Origin: Streptomyces sp. SLBN-31
GTDB lineage: Bacteria; Actinomycetota; Actinomycetes; Streptomycetales; Streptomycetaceae
Direction of reading: 5' to 3'
DNA length: 64,000 nt
Assembly: GCF_006715395.1 (NCBI RefSeq)
Contig: NZ_VFNC01000001.1
Coordinates: 1-64,000 of the forward strand
The notes under the pieces were generated by a model. That model did no database searches and was not told the origin of the DNA. It saw only the letters and a list, made by a program, of their open reading frames with translations. The position numbers and the translations under genes are program-made. How positions within the stretch are numbered: the stretch's first letter is position 1; the number at the start of each line of letters is the position of its first letter. Of this stretch, positions 37,888 through 46,021 are shown in pieces.

Positions 37888-38110
37888 GCCGGTGTCAGGC
37901 GTCCAAGCCGGGTTCCTGGGAGATGCCGGTCGCCGTCAGGCGCCACGCGCGGTTCCTCCGAGTCGCCGGTCGGCGTCAGGTGTCCAGCCGGGGTTCCTGC
38001 GAGGTGGCGGTCGGTGTCATGCGTCCAAGCCGGGTTCCTGGGAGATGCCGGTCGCCATCAGGCGCCACCCGCGGTTCCGGCCAGACCCCGGTCGGTGTCA
38101 GGCCTTCACC
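37888..38110. repeat. Degenerate ~40-bp tandem repeat array (about 5.5 units)
   Basis: Units begin CCGGTCGGnGTCAGGCGTCC and contain GGTTCCTGnGAG. Every third unit is closest: the block starting at 37899 recurs 122 bp later at 38021 with only a few changes over about 60 bp, giving a three-unit higher-order period. The array fills the gap between the VOC gene and the RarD gene and runs into the RarD stop (38098-38100). No gene is seen in it. Confidence 0.8.
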
Positions 38111-39066
38111 GAAGCCGACGGCGGCGCCGCCGCGATCGTCGCCGCCACGGCCGGCTCCTGCTCACGCTCCCGCCCGCCCCGGCGTGCGGCGCGCCACGCG
38201 TCGGCCGTCAGCAGGCACAGTGCCGCCCATACCAGCGCGAACCCGGCCCACCGCTCGGCGGGCATCTCCTCGTGGAAGTACAGGATGCCCAGCAGGAACT
38301 GGAACACCGGCGCCAGATACTGCAGCAGCCCCAGCGTCGACAGCGGCACCCGTATGGCCGCCGCCCCGAAGCAGACGAGCGGCAGCGCGGTCACCACACC
38401 CGTCGCCGCGAGCAGCGCACCGTGCCCAGGGCCCTCGGTCGCGAAGGTCGAGTCGCCGCGCGAGCCGAGCCACAGCAGGTAGGCGAGCGCCGGCAGGAAC
38501 TGGATCGCGGTCTCCGCGGCCAGTGACTCGATGCCCCCGAGCCCGACCTTCTTCTTCACGAACCCGTACGTGGCGAACGAGAAGGCGAGCGTCAGGGAGA
38601 TCCACGGCGGCTGCCCGTACCCCACCGTCAGGACCACCACCGCGGCGAACCCGATCCCGACCGCCGCCCACTGCACGGGCCGCAGTCGCTCCTTGAGGAC
38701 GAGTACGCCCAGGGCGATGGTGACCAGCGGATTGATGAAGTACCCGAGCGAGGCCTCGACGACGTGCCCGCTGTTGACGGACCAGATGTAGACGCCCCAG
38801 TTGACGGTGATCACGGCCGCCGCCACCGTGATCAGACCCAGCCGCCGCGGCTGCCGCAGCAGCTCACCGGCCCAGGCCCAGCGTCGCATCACGACGAGCG
38901 CGACGACGACGAACCCCAGGGACCAGACCATGCGATGGGCGAGGATCTCGACAGATCCGGCGGGCTTCAGCAGCGGCCAGAAGAGGGGGACGAGGCCCCA
39001 CATGCCGTACGCCGCGAAGCCGTTCAGCAGGCCTATCCGCTGCTCGCTCCTCGACTTCCCGGTCAT
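38098..39066 (-). CDS. rarD: RarD-type EamA-family transporter
   Basis: A 322-residue drug/metabolite transporter with ten predicted membrane helices in two EamA halves. GLLNGFAAYGMWGLVPLFWPLL, HRMVWSL, NWGVYIWSVNSGHVVEASLGYFINPL and LQYLAPVFQFLLGILYFHEEM are RarD family signatures. ATG 39066 has GGGAGGT 4-5 bp upstream. The protein ends in an Ala/Pro tail that runs into the 40-bp repeat array. Substrate unknown. Confidence 0.92.
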   Translation of the reverse strand: MTGKSRSEQRIGLLNGFAAYGMWGLVPLFWPLLKPAGSVEILAHRMVWSLGFVVVALVVMRRWAWAGELLRQPRRLGLITVAAAVITVNWGVYIWSVNSGHVVEASLGYFINPLVTIALGVLVLKERLRPVQWAAVGIGFAAVVVLTVGYGQPPWISLTLAFSFATYGFVKKKVGLGGIESLAAETAIQFLPALAYLLWLGSRGDSTFATEGPGHGALLAATGVVTALPLVCFGAAAIRVPLSTLGLLQYLAPVFQFLLGILYFHEEMPAERWAGFALVWAALCLLTADAWRAARRGGREREQEPAVAATIAAAPPSASVKA

Positions 39067-39130
39067 GGGCACCTCCCGCTCACCTCGGCGCACACACGTG
39101 CAGCCACGAAGGTAACGCCGCGGACCCCCG

Positions 39131-39166
39131 CCTGTCATGCCCGTATCGCCATACGGTCATGACAGG
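39131..39166. terminator. Long hairpin between qorB-like and rarD genes
   Basis: Arms 39131-39146 and 39151-39166 pair over 16 bp with one mismatch around a CGCC loop. It lies about 40 bp past the stop of the leftward QorB-like gene and 65 bp before rarD. It is probably the terminator of the first; an operator for rarD is possible. Confidence 0.6.
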
Positions 39167-39205
39167 TCGGGGGTGGGAGATCCCTGGGGCGCGGGCGGGG
39201 GAGTG

Positions 39206-40060
39206 TCAGCCCTTGAGCGCGGCCGTGATCGACTCGGCGATCGGCGTGGTCGGACGGCCGATCAGGCGGCCGAGGTCGCCGCTGTCGACGACCAGCTCGC
39301 CCTTCTCGACCGAGGCGTCCACACCGGCGATGACCGCGGCCACCGGCCCGGGCAGCCCGGCGCCGGCCAGGATGCCGGTGAACTCTTCGACGGAGACGGC
39401 GTTGTAGGCGATCTCCTTGCCGGTCTGCCTGCTCAGCTCGGCCGCGTACTCGGCGAAGCTCCAGGCCCGGTCGCCGCCCAGCTCGTACGTCTTGTTCTCG
39501 TGGCCCTCGCCGGTCAGTACGGCGACGGCGGCGGCCGCGTAGTCGGCGCGGGCGGCGGAGGAGACACGGCCCTCGCCGGCCGCCTGGGTGACGGCGTTGT
39601 ACTGCAGGACGGGGGCCAGCTGCTCGGTGTAGTTCTCGTTGTACCAGCCGTTGCGCAGCAGCACGTAGGGCAGTCCGGACTCCAGCAGTGCCGCCTCGGT
39701 GCCGCGGTGGTCGTCGGCGAGCGCGGCCTTCAGGCTGCCGGGGGCGCTGGTGTAGGCGAGGAGGGCCACGCCGGCGGCCTTCGCGGCGTTGATGACGACC
39801 TTGTGCTGGCCCACGCGGTCGTTGCCGACCTCGCTGCCGGAGATCAGCAGCACCTTGTCGCCGGCCGAGAAGACGTGGTCGAAGGTCTCCGGGGCGTTGT
39901 AGTCGGCGACCGCGAGCTTCACGCCGCGCGCGGCGAGGCCGGCCGCCCTGGCCTCGTCGCGTACGACGGCGGTGATCTGCTCCGCCGGGACCTTCTCCAG
40001 CAGCTGCTCCACGACGTGCCGGCCGAGGTGTCCGGTTGCTCCGGTGACGACGATGCTCAT
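39206..40060 (-). CDS. NAD(P)H:quinone oxidoreductase, QorB/NmrA-like
   Basis: A 284-residue atypical short-chain-dehydrogenase protein. The N-terminal NAD(P)-binding motif is IVVTGATGHLGRHVVEQLL. LPYVLLRNGWYNENYTEQLAPVLQ and YELGGDRAWSFAEYAAELSRQTG match the QorB (YtfG)/NmrA group that reduces quinones. ATG 40060 has AAGGAG 9 bp upstream. It diverges from an HxlR regulator with cysteine, the usual pairing for quinone-responsive systems such as QorR-Qor. Confidence 0.87.
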   Translation of the reverse strand: MSIVVTGATGHLGRHVVEQLLEKVPAEQITAVVRDEARAAGLAARGVKLAVADYNAPETFDHVFSAGDKVLLISGSEVGNDRVGQHKVVINAAKAAGVALLAYTSAPGSLKAALADDHRGTEAALLESGLPYVLLRNGWYNENYTEQLAPVLQYNAVTQAAGEGRVSSAARADYAAAAVAVLTGEGHENKTYELGGDRAWSFAEYAAELSRQTGKEIAYNAVSVEEFTGILAGAGLPGPVAAVIAGVDASVEKGELVVDSGDLGRLIGRPTTPIAESITAALKG

Positions 40061-40112
40061 GATTCGGGACTCCTTGTGGGGTGGGTATGCACTAACCCTA
40101 AAAGAAGCGCTA

Positions 40113-40147
40113 ACTATTGGATAGTACCCACTTTGAAGTAAGGTACT
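40113..40147. promoter_or_regulatory. Divergent operator region (HxlR / QorB-like)
   Basis: Two overlapping inverted repeats fill most of the 90-bp gap: ACTAT-TGG-ATAGT (40113-40125), and AGTACC/GGTACT arms (40123-40128, 40142-40147) around ACTT/AAGT. They resemble DUF24/HxlR operators, so the regulator probably represses both genes from here. Confidence 0.6.
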
Positions 40148-40150
40148 GGC

Positions 40151-40573
40151 ATGTCCGTAAGTGCCAGCAGCTCCCCGCTCGCCGTCTCCAAATACGACAC
40201 CGGCGAGACGATGTGCCCCCATCGCCTCGTCCTGGAACACGTCACCAGCCGCTGGGGCGTCCTGGTCCTGATCGAACTCCTCGACCGCCCCTACCGCTTC
40301 AGCGAACTGCGCCGGGCCATCGGCCGGGTGGGCAAAGGAGTCAGCGAGAAGATGCTCACCCAGACCCTGCAGACCCTGGAACGCGACGGCCTGGTCCACC
40401 GCGACGCGCGACCGGTGATCCCGCCGAGGGTCGACTACTCGCTCACGGACCTGGGCCGCGAGGCCGCCGAACAGGTGCGCGCCCTGGCGGAGTGGACGCA
40501 GAGGCGGATGGGGGCGGTGCAGGAGGCGCGGGAGCGGTACGACGCGCGCAAGGCGTCCGCTGAGCAGGGGTGA
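40151..40573 (+). CDS. HxlR-family (DUF24) redox-type transcriptional regulator
   Basis: A 140-residue winged-helix repressor. TSRWGVLVLIELLDRPYRFSELRRAIGRVGKGVSEKMLTQTLQTLERDGLVHR is the classic HxlR helix-turn-helix (quoted in parts: RWGVLVLIELL, VSEKMLTQTLQTLERDGLV). A single Cys near the N-terminus (ETMCPHRLVLE) matches the redox-sensing Cys of QorR/YodB-type proteins. ATG 40151 is 3 bp past a perfect inverted-repeat arm, so autoregulation is likely. Confidence 0.9.
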   Translation: MSVSASSSPLAVSKYDTGETMCPHRLVLEHVTSRWGVLVLIELLDRPYRFSELRRAIGRVGKGVSEKMLTQTLQTLERDGLVHRDARPVIPPRVDYSLTDLGREAAEQVRALAEWTQRRMGAVQEARERYDARKASAEQG

Positions 40574-40756
40574 CCCACCCGGGCGGGGCCGTACGACGGC
40601 ATGTGGACGGCGCCAGGGGGCACACATAGGTCAGGGCGCCGGGCGACATGGGTGCCACGTCCATCCGTGCGCCCCCTCTCCGCCTCCCGTGCCGACGTGA
40701 CGCTCAGGGCAGGCTGGACGCGGAGTGGTATCGCACCCCCGGGGGGTTTCCCTGAC

Positions 40757-41347
40757 ATGGTGACACTGACTCCGGCCGCTAGGCGGATCGGTTCTGCAAT
40801 GGTGGCGGGGTGGGGATTGCTCCGGTCGCCGCTGGCGCGAGGGGCCCGTCGTCGGCGCCAGGAGACGACGCTGCCGGATCTGGCGGACCAGATCGCCCGC
40901 CTCGGCGAGGAACTGCACGCCATCGGCCAGGAACTGCGCCGGGCGAACGAGATCCAGGTGCACCGCCTGCTCACGGAGCAGCTGGACCGGGCCATCGACG
41001 ACCCCACGCTCGCGGCCGCGCTGAGCACGCTGAACGGCATCTCCGAGCACAAGCGACGGCAGATGCTGTTCGCCAACCGGGAGTACGCCACGATCCTGCT
41101 GTCCCACCGGACGGGCACCATCGACTGGAGCGAACTCCTCGGCAACCTGCGCGTGCTGTGCCGCAACGAGATCTTCGCGGAGTACTGGGAGCGCACGGTC
41201 GAGCACCGGCGCAGCCTCGCCGTCGGATCGCTGGAACGGCAGGTCGGCGAGGCGGTGGACACCCTCATGGAGGAGCTGGCCGACGACCCCGAGGAGTGGT
41301 GGATCGTCGGCCCCTCGCCGGAGCCACCGGAGCCGCCCGGTGACTGA
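40757..41347 (+). CDS. DUF6082-family protein
   Basis: A 196-residue protein. After an Arg-rich start, about 110 helical residues carry the family pattern LDRAIDDPTLAAALSTLNG, HKRRQMLFANREYATILLSHRTG, LLGNLRVLCRNEIFAEYWERT. The end is acidic and Pro-rich (EEWWIVGPSPEPPEPPGD). DUF6082 proteins are common in Streptomyces and have no established role. ATG 40757 is chosen, although an upstream in-frame start at 40601 exists without conserved sequence. Confidence 0.7.
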   Translation: MVTLTPAARRIGSAMVAGWGLLRSPLARGARRRRQETTLPDLADQIARLGEELHAIGQELRRANEIQVHRLLTEQLDRAIDDPTLAAALSTLNGISEHKRRQMLFANREYATILLSHRTGTIDWSELLGNLRVLCRNEIFAEYWERTVEHRRSLAVGSLERQVGEAVDTLMEELADDPEEWWIVGPSPEPPEPPGD

Positions 41348-41476
41348 GCCGGAACCGACCGGCGACCGAATCGGCCGGCGACCGGGGGGACGTCATCGGC
41401 GCGTGAGGGTGAAATGGCGCGGCGCGCGGGAGTGAAAGAGGTGTGAGAGCCGTCACAAGTGGCCAGAATCCCGCAG

Positions 41477-41489
41477 GGTCACCGTGACC
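41477..41489. promoter_or_regulatory. 13-bp palindrome upstream of the small conserved gene
   Basis: GGTCAC-C-GTGACC is a perfect 6-1-6 inverted repeat 53 bp before the next start. Candidate operator. Confidence 0.35.
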
Positions 41490-41541
41490 TCCGAGGGTGG
41501 CAGTCGTTGAGCACTGCCGCCCTTGTTGATGCGAGGTCTCA

Positions 41542-41823
41542 GTGCCTCGAGAGGGAGCTGCTCAGTTGCACGATGAGCTCTCGTCCGTCCGCATCGCCCG
41601 CCGCATCGGCGCCTCCCCGCGGCAGCGGGGCAGCCACACCGGCGAGACCTGCCCGGACATCTTCGAGCTGTCCGACGGAAACTACGCCATCATCGGAACC
41701 GAAGCCACGGCCGTCCTCGACTCCCATCTCCCCCCGGACGCCGCAAGGGCCGACTACGAGCGCATCGTCGTGATCACCCGCGAGACCCTCATCCGAGCCA
41801 AGAAGGACATCCCCGACGCGTAG
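41542..41823 (+). CDS. Small conserved Streptomyces protein of unknown function
   Basis: A 93-residue protein without recognised domain. The stretch ELSSVRIARRIGASPRQRGS, SHTGETCPDIFELSDGNYAIIGTEATAVL and ERIVVITRETLIRAKKDIPD have good codon bias and look like a folded alpha/beta protein with one Cys. The GTG at 41542 gives 93 residues; TTG 41566 is an alternative start. It is convergent with korB, with which it shares a terminator. Function unknown. Confidence 0.7.
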   Translation: MPREGAAQLHDELSSVRIARRIGASPRQRGSHTGETCPDIFELSDGNYAIIGTEATAVLDSHLPPDAARADYERIVVITRETLIRAKKDIPDA

Positions 41824-41826
41824 GAC

Positions 41827-41862
41827 GAGGGCCCGGGTGCCGTAGGGCGGCACCGGGCCCTC
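41827..41862. terminator. Shared terminator (small protein / korB)
   Basis: GAGGGCCCG...GTGCCG pairs with CGGCACCGGGCCCTC with one bulged G and a short loop. It lies between two convergent stops. Confidence 0.75.
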
Positions 41863-41884
41863 CATGCCCGTGGGCGAGCGACCG

Positions 41885-42964
41885 TCAGCCCACCACCGTC
41901 CAGGTGTCCCCGCCCGCCAGCAGCGCGGCCAGATCGCCCTTGCCGTGCTGTTCGATCGCCGTGTCCAGCTGGTCGGCCATCTGGGTGTCGTACACCGGCC
42001 GGTCCACGGACCGCAGGACACCGATGGGGGTGTGGTGCAGGGTGTCGGGGTCGGCCAGGCGGGACAGGGCGAAGGCCGTGGTGGGCGACGCCGCGTGGGC
42101 GTCGTGGACCAGGACCTGGGCCTCGTTCTCCGGCGTCACGGTGACGACCTTCAAATCGCCCGTCGCCGCGTCCCGGACGACCCCCCGCGAACCGTCCGCA
42201 CCGAAGCGGATCGGCTGCCCGTGCTCCAGCCGGATCACCGCCTCCTCCGCCCGCTGCTTGTCCTTCAGCGCGTCGAAGGCGCCGTCGTTGAAGATGTTGC
42301 AGTTCTGGTAGATCTCGATCAGCGCCGTGCCCGGGTGGGCCGCGGCCTGGCGCAGGACCTCGGTGAGGTGCTTGCGGTCGGAGTCGATGGTCCGGGCGAC
42401 GAACGAGGCCTCCGCGCCCAGCGCCAGCGACACCGGGTTGAACGGCGCGTCCAGGGACCCCATCGGCGTCGACTTGGTGATCTTGCCGACCTCGGAGGTC
42501 GGGCTGTACTGGCCCTTGGTCAGACCGTAGATCCGGTTGTTGAACAGCAGGATCTTGAGGTTGACGTTGCGGCGCAGCGCGTGGATCAGGTGGTTGCCGC
42601 CGATGGACAGCGCGTCCCCGTCACCGGTGACCACCCACACGGACAGGTCCCGGCGCGAGGCCGCCAGGCCCGTCGCGATCGCCGGGGCGCGGCCGTGGAT
42701 GGAGTGCATGCCGTAGGTGTTCATGTAGTACGGGAAGCGCGAGGAGCAGCCGATGCCCGAGACGAAGACGATGTTCTCCTTGGCCAGGCCCAGTTCCGGC
42801 ATGAAGCCCTGGACGGCCGCCAGGATCGCGTAGTCACCGCAGCCGGGGCACCAGCGCACTTCCTGATCGGACTTGAAGTCCTTCATGGACTGGCGGGCCT
42901 CGGCCTTGGGAACGAGCGAAAGCGCCTCGATCGTGCCCGTGCCTTCCGTGGTCGTCTCAGCCAT
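41885..42964 (-). CDS. korB: 2-oxoacid:ferredoxin oxidoreductase beta subunit
   Basis: A 359-residue thiamine-pyrophosphate-binding subunit of the 2-oxoglutarate:ferredoxin oxidoreductase (KorB) type. WCPGCGDYAIL provides two cluster cysteines, with a third in SGIGCSSRFPYY and a fourth in NCNIFND. The TPP/Mg motif is GDGDALSIGGNHLIH with NNRIYGLTKGQYSPT. With KorA it decarboxylates 2-oxoglutarate to succinyl-CoA and reduces ferredoxin instead of NAD+. The start overlaps the korA stop by 8 bp. No ferredoxin gene is in the window. Confidence 0.95.
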   Translation of the reverse strand: MAETTTEGTGTIEALSLVPKAEARQSMKDFKSDQEVRWCPGCGDYAILAAVQGFMPELGLAKENIVFVSGIGCSSRFPYYMNTYGMHSIHGRAPAIATGLAASRRDLSVWVVTGDGDALSIGGNHLIHALRRNVNLKILLFNNRIYGLTKGQYSPTSEVGKITKSTPMGSLDAPFNPVSLALGAEASFVARTIDSDRKHLTEVLRQAAAHPGTALIEIYQNCNIFNDGAFDALKDKQRAEEAVIRLEHGQPIRFGADGSRGVVRDAATGDLKVVTVTPENEAQVLVHDAHAASPTTAFALSRLADPDTLHHTPIGVLRSVDRPVYDTQMADQLDTAIEQHGKGDLAALLAGGDTWTVVG

Positions 42965-44885
42965 CGATGGCCTCCTTGAGAGCCGTGGCGAGCTGCTCAG
43001 CCTTGAACGGCATGCCGTTCACCTGGTTGTACGAGTGGGCGTCGACCAGGTACTTCGCCCGGATCAGCGTGGCGAGCTGCCCGAGGTTCATCTCGGGGAT
43101 CACCACCTTGTCGTAGCGCTGCAACACCGCGCCGAGATTCCCCGGGAACGGGTTGAGGTGGCGCAGATGGGCCTGCGCGACAGCCTCGCCGGCCGCCCGC
43201 AGCCGGCGTACCGCCGCCGTGATGGGTCCGAAGGTCGAGCCCCACCCCAGTACCAGCGTGGACGCACCGTGCGGGTCGTCCACGACGACGTCCGGTACGG
43301 CGATGCCGTCGATCTTGGCCTGGCGGGTGCGGACCATGAAGTCGTGGTTGGCCGGGTCGTAGGAGATGTTGCCCGAGCCGTCCTGCTTCTCGATGCCGCC
43401 GATGCGGTGCTCCAGCCCCGGCGTGCCGGGGATGGCCCAGGGACGGGCGAGCGTGTGGGGGTCGCGCTTGTACGGCCAGAACACCTCGCTGCCGTCGTCC
43501 AGGGTGTGGTTCGGTCCCTGCGCGAACTGCACTCTCAGATCGGGGAGCTCGTCCAGCTCCGGGATGCGCCAGGGTTCGGAGCCGTTGGCCAGGTAGCCGT
43601 CGGAGAGCAGCATCACCGGGGTGCGGTAGGTCAGCGCGATCCGGGCCGCCTCCATGGCCGCCTCGAAGCAGTCCGCCGGCGTGCACGGCGCGACCACCGG
43701 GACCGGCGCCTCGCCGTTGCGGCCGAACATTGCCTGCAGCAGGTCCGCCTGCTCGGTCTTGGTCGGCAGACCGGTCGACGGCCCGCCCCGCTGGATGTCG
43801 ATGATCAGTAGCGGCAGCTCCAGGGAGACCGCCAGCCCGATGGTCTCGCTCTTCAACGCCACGCCCGGACCGGACGTCGTCGTCACCCCCAGCGAACCGC
43901 CGAAGGCCGCGCCCAGCGCCGCGCCGATGCCAGCGATCTCGTCCTCGGCCTGGAAGGTGCGCACCCCGAAGTTCTTGTGCCGGCTCAGCTCGTGCAGGAT
44001 GTCGGAGGCCGGGGTGATCGGATACGAGCCCAGGAACAGCGGCAGATCCGCCTGGCGGGAGGCCGCGATCAGACCGTAGGACAGGGCCAGGTTCCCGGAG
44101 ATGTTGCGGTAGGTGCCGGTCGGGAAGGCCGTCGTCGCCGGCGCGATCTCGTAGGAGACCGCGAAGTCCTCCGTCGTCTCCCCGAAGTTCCAGCCCGCCC
44201 GGAACGCCGCGAGGTTGGCCTCGGCGATCTGGGGCTTCTTCGCGAACTTCGTCCGCAGGAACTTCTCCGTCCCCTCGGTGGGCCGGTGGTACATCCACGA
44301 CAGCAGACCCAGCGCGAACATGTTCTTGCTGCGCTCGGCCTCCTTGCGGGACAGGTCGAAGTCCTTCAGGGCCTCCACCGTCAGCGTCGTCAGCGGCACC
44401 GGGTGCAGGCTGTAGCCGTCCAGCGAGCCGTCCTCCAGCGGGGAGGCGGTGTAGCCGACCTTCTGCATCGCCCGCTTGGTGAACTCGTCCGTGTTGACGA
44501 TGATCTCCGCGCCCCGCGGCAGGTCGCCGATGTTCGCCTTCAAAGCGGCCGGGTTCATCGCCACCAGCACGTTCGGCGCGTCCCCGGGAGTGAGGATGTC
44601 GTGGTCGGCGAAGTGCAGCTGGAACGACGAGACGCCCGGGAGCGTCCCGGCGGGCGCCCGGATCTCGGCCGGGAAGTTGGGAAGGGTGGAGAGATCGTTT
44701 CCGAAGGACGCGGTCTCGGAGGTGAACCGGTCCCCGGTGAGCTGCATACCGTCACCGGAGTCTCCCGCGAACCGGATGATCACCCGGTCCAGCCTGCGTA
44801 CGTCCTTCGCTCCGGCCGGCTTGCGCTGCTCTCCCAGTACGGATTCTTCGGCCTGCTCCGCTGTCCTGCTGACCTGGCTGGTCAC
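42957..44885 (-). CDS. korA: 2-oxoacid:ferredoxin oxidoreductase alpha (gamma-alpha fused) subunit
   Basis: A 642-residue fused subunit. Residues about 30-210 are the gamma domain (IIRFAGDSGDGMQLTGDRF; FPAEIRAPAGTLPGVSSFQL). Residues about 225-640 are the alpha/pyrimidine-binding part (GSYPITPASDILHELSRH; FQAEDEIAGIGAALGAAFGG; TTSGPGVALKSETIGLAV). The arrangement matches mycobacterial KorA. In the window it sits about 4 kb from a nuo operon lacking the NADH module, which makes ferredoxin feeding into that complex worth testing. Confidence 0.95.
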   Translation of the reverse strand: MTSQVSRTAEQAEESVLGEQRKPAGAKDVRRLDRVIIRFAGDSGDGMQLTGDRFTSETASFGNDLSTLPNFPAEIRAPAGTLPGVSSFQLHFADHDILTPGDAPNVLVAMNPAALKANIGDLPRGAEIIVNTDEFTKRAMQKVGYTASPLEDGSLDGYSLHPVPLTTLTVEALKDFDLSRKEAERSKNMFALGLLSWMYHRPTEGTEKFLRTKFAKKPQIAEANLAAFRAGWNFGETTEDFAVSYEIAPATTAFPTGTYRNISGNLALSYGLIAASRQADLPLFLGSYPITPASDILHELSRHKNFGVRTFQAEDEIAGIGAALGAAFGGSLGVTTTSGPGVALKSETIGLAVSLELPLLIIDIQRGGPSTGLPTKTEQADLLQAMFGRNGEAPVPVVAPCTPADCFEAAMEAARIALTYRTPVMLLSDGYLANGSEPWRIPELDELPDLRVQFAQGPNHTLDDGSEVFWPYKRDPHTLARPWAIPGTPGLEHRIGGIEKQDGSGNISYDPANHDFMVRTRQAKIDGIAVPDVVVDDPHGASTLVLGWGSTFGPITAAVRRLRAAGEAVAQAHLRHLNPFPGNLGAVLQRYDKVVIPEMNLGQLATLIRAKYLVDAHSYNQVNGMPFKAEQLATALKEAIDG

Positions 44886-45176
44886 TGAACTGGACCTCCC
44901 TCGAGGCGGCTGTCTGGGACCGGCCTTCCCGCAGGCCTTCCCTGGATCAACCCTACGTCCGTTAGGGTCGCCTTCCCTCGGTCATTCGCATGATGGACAC
45001 GGATCTGAGACGGTGCGACGCCATGACTTGTCATGATTTCTCGCCCCCCGGTACTTCCCTTGAAGACGCTCCCCGCGAACGGTTCGGTTCTGGGCCCACG
45101 ACGCCGTACGGGTGCCGGACGACGGACCACCGGCTCGACGGTCGAACGCGTGACCACCGACCTCAGTGTCGGCCCG
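44886..45176. promoter_or_regulatory. Upstream region of korA with an inverted repeat
   Basis: No gene is seen in this ~290 bp. ACCCTA (44950-44955) and TAGGGT (44963-44968) form a perfect 6-bp inverted repeat with a 7-base spacer about 65 bp before korA. It is a candidate operator. The rest also holds the 3' flank of the response-regulator gene. Confidence 0.4.
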
Positions 45177-45848
45177 TCACGAGTTCAAGTACGTGAGTAC
45201 CGCTAGAACCCGCCGGTGATCCCCGTCACTCTGGGACAGCCCAAGCTTCAGGAAGATGTTGCTGACGTGCTTCTCGACGGCCCCGTCGCTGACCACCAGC
45301 TGCCGCGCGATCGCCGAATTGGTACGTCCCTCGGCCATGAGCCCCAGAACCTCCCGCTCCCGTGGCGTCAGCCCGGCCAGGACGTCCTGCTTCCTGCTCC
45401 GGCCGAGCAGCTGAGCGACCACCTCCGGGTCCAGCGCGGTTCCGCCCCGGGCCACCCGCACGACCGCGTCCACGAACTCACGGACCTCGGCGACCCTGTC
45501 CTTCAGCAGATAGCCGACGCCGTGGCTGGAACCGGCCAGCAGTTCGGTGGCGTAACGCTCTTCCACGTATTGCGACAGTACGAGTACCCCGAGACCGGGA
45601 TGCGACTTCCGCAATTCCACGGCCGCTCGCACTCCCTCATCGGTGTGCGTCGGAGGCATGCGTACGTCGGCCACCACCACGTCCGGCAGCTCGCCCTGTC
45701 CGTCCAGCTCCGTGATCGTCTTGATCAACGCGTCCCCGTCGCCGACACCGGCGACGACCTCGTGCCCGCGGTCGGTCAGCAGCCGGGTCAGCCCCTCCCT
45801 GAGCAGCACTGAATCCTCGGCGATGACCACCCGCACCCTGTCCTCCAC
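45177..45848 (-). CDS. LuxR/NarL-family response regulator
   Basis: A 223-residue regulator. The receiver domain (1-125) has the acidic pair in VVIAEDSVLLREGL, the phospho-acceptor Asp in PDVVVADVRMPP and Lys in YLLKDRV. The C-terminal LuxR helix-turn-helix is LTPREREVLGLMAEGRTNSAIARQL, then AVEKHVSNIFLKLGL. GTG 45848 is used; GTG 45836 is possible. Two histidine kinases lie immediately upstream in the same direction. The divergent nuo2 operon is an obvious candidate target. Confidence 0.92.
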   Translation of the reverse strand: MEDRVRVVIAEDSVLLREGLTRLLTDRGHEVVAGVGDGDALIKTITELDGQGELPDVVVADVRMPPTHTDEGVRAAVELRKSHPGLGVLVLSQYVEERYATELLAGSSHGVGYLLKDRVAEVREFVDAVVRVARGGTALDPEVVAQLLGRSRKQDVLAGLTPREREVLGLMAEGRTNSAIARQLVVSDGAVEKHVSNIFLKLGLSQSDGDHRRVLAVLTYLNS

Positions 45849-46021
45849 GATCTCCGGCCCCCCAGCCCGACTGCGTATGCCAGTAGTCCAGCATTCCAGC
45901 ATTCGGACCCGGGTGCGCCCGGCCGACGTGATTCAACGCGAAAACGCGCACGGTACGGCGGGTTCCGGGGTGGTATCAGCCCGTCCGGCATGTGGGGGAG
46001 GGGCGCACGACGACCAGGCGG

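Noticed and set aside
37888..38110. CRISPR array
   Set aside because: The units are contiguous and degenerate with no unique spacers, and no cas genes are present.
41885..44885. Pyruvate:ferredoxin oxidoreductase
   Set aside because: The two-subunit gamma-alpha fusion plus beta arrangement and sequence segments fit the 2-oxoglutarate-type KorAB better, though substrate is not proven by sequence.
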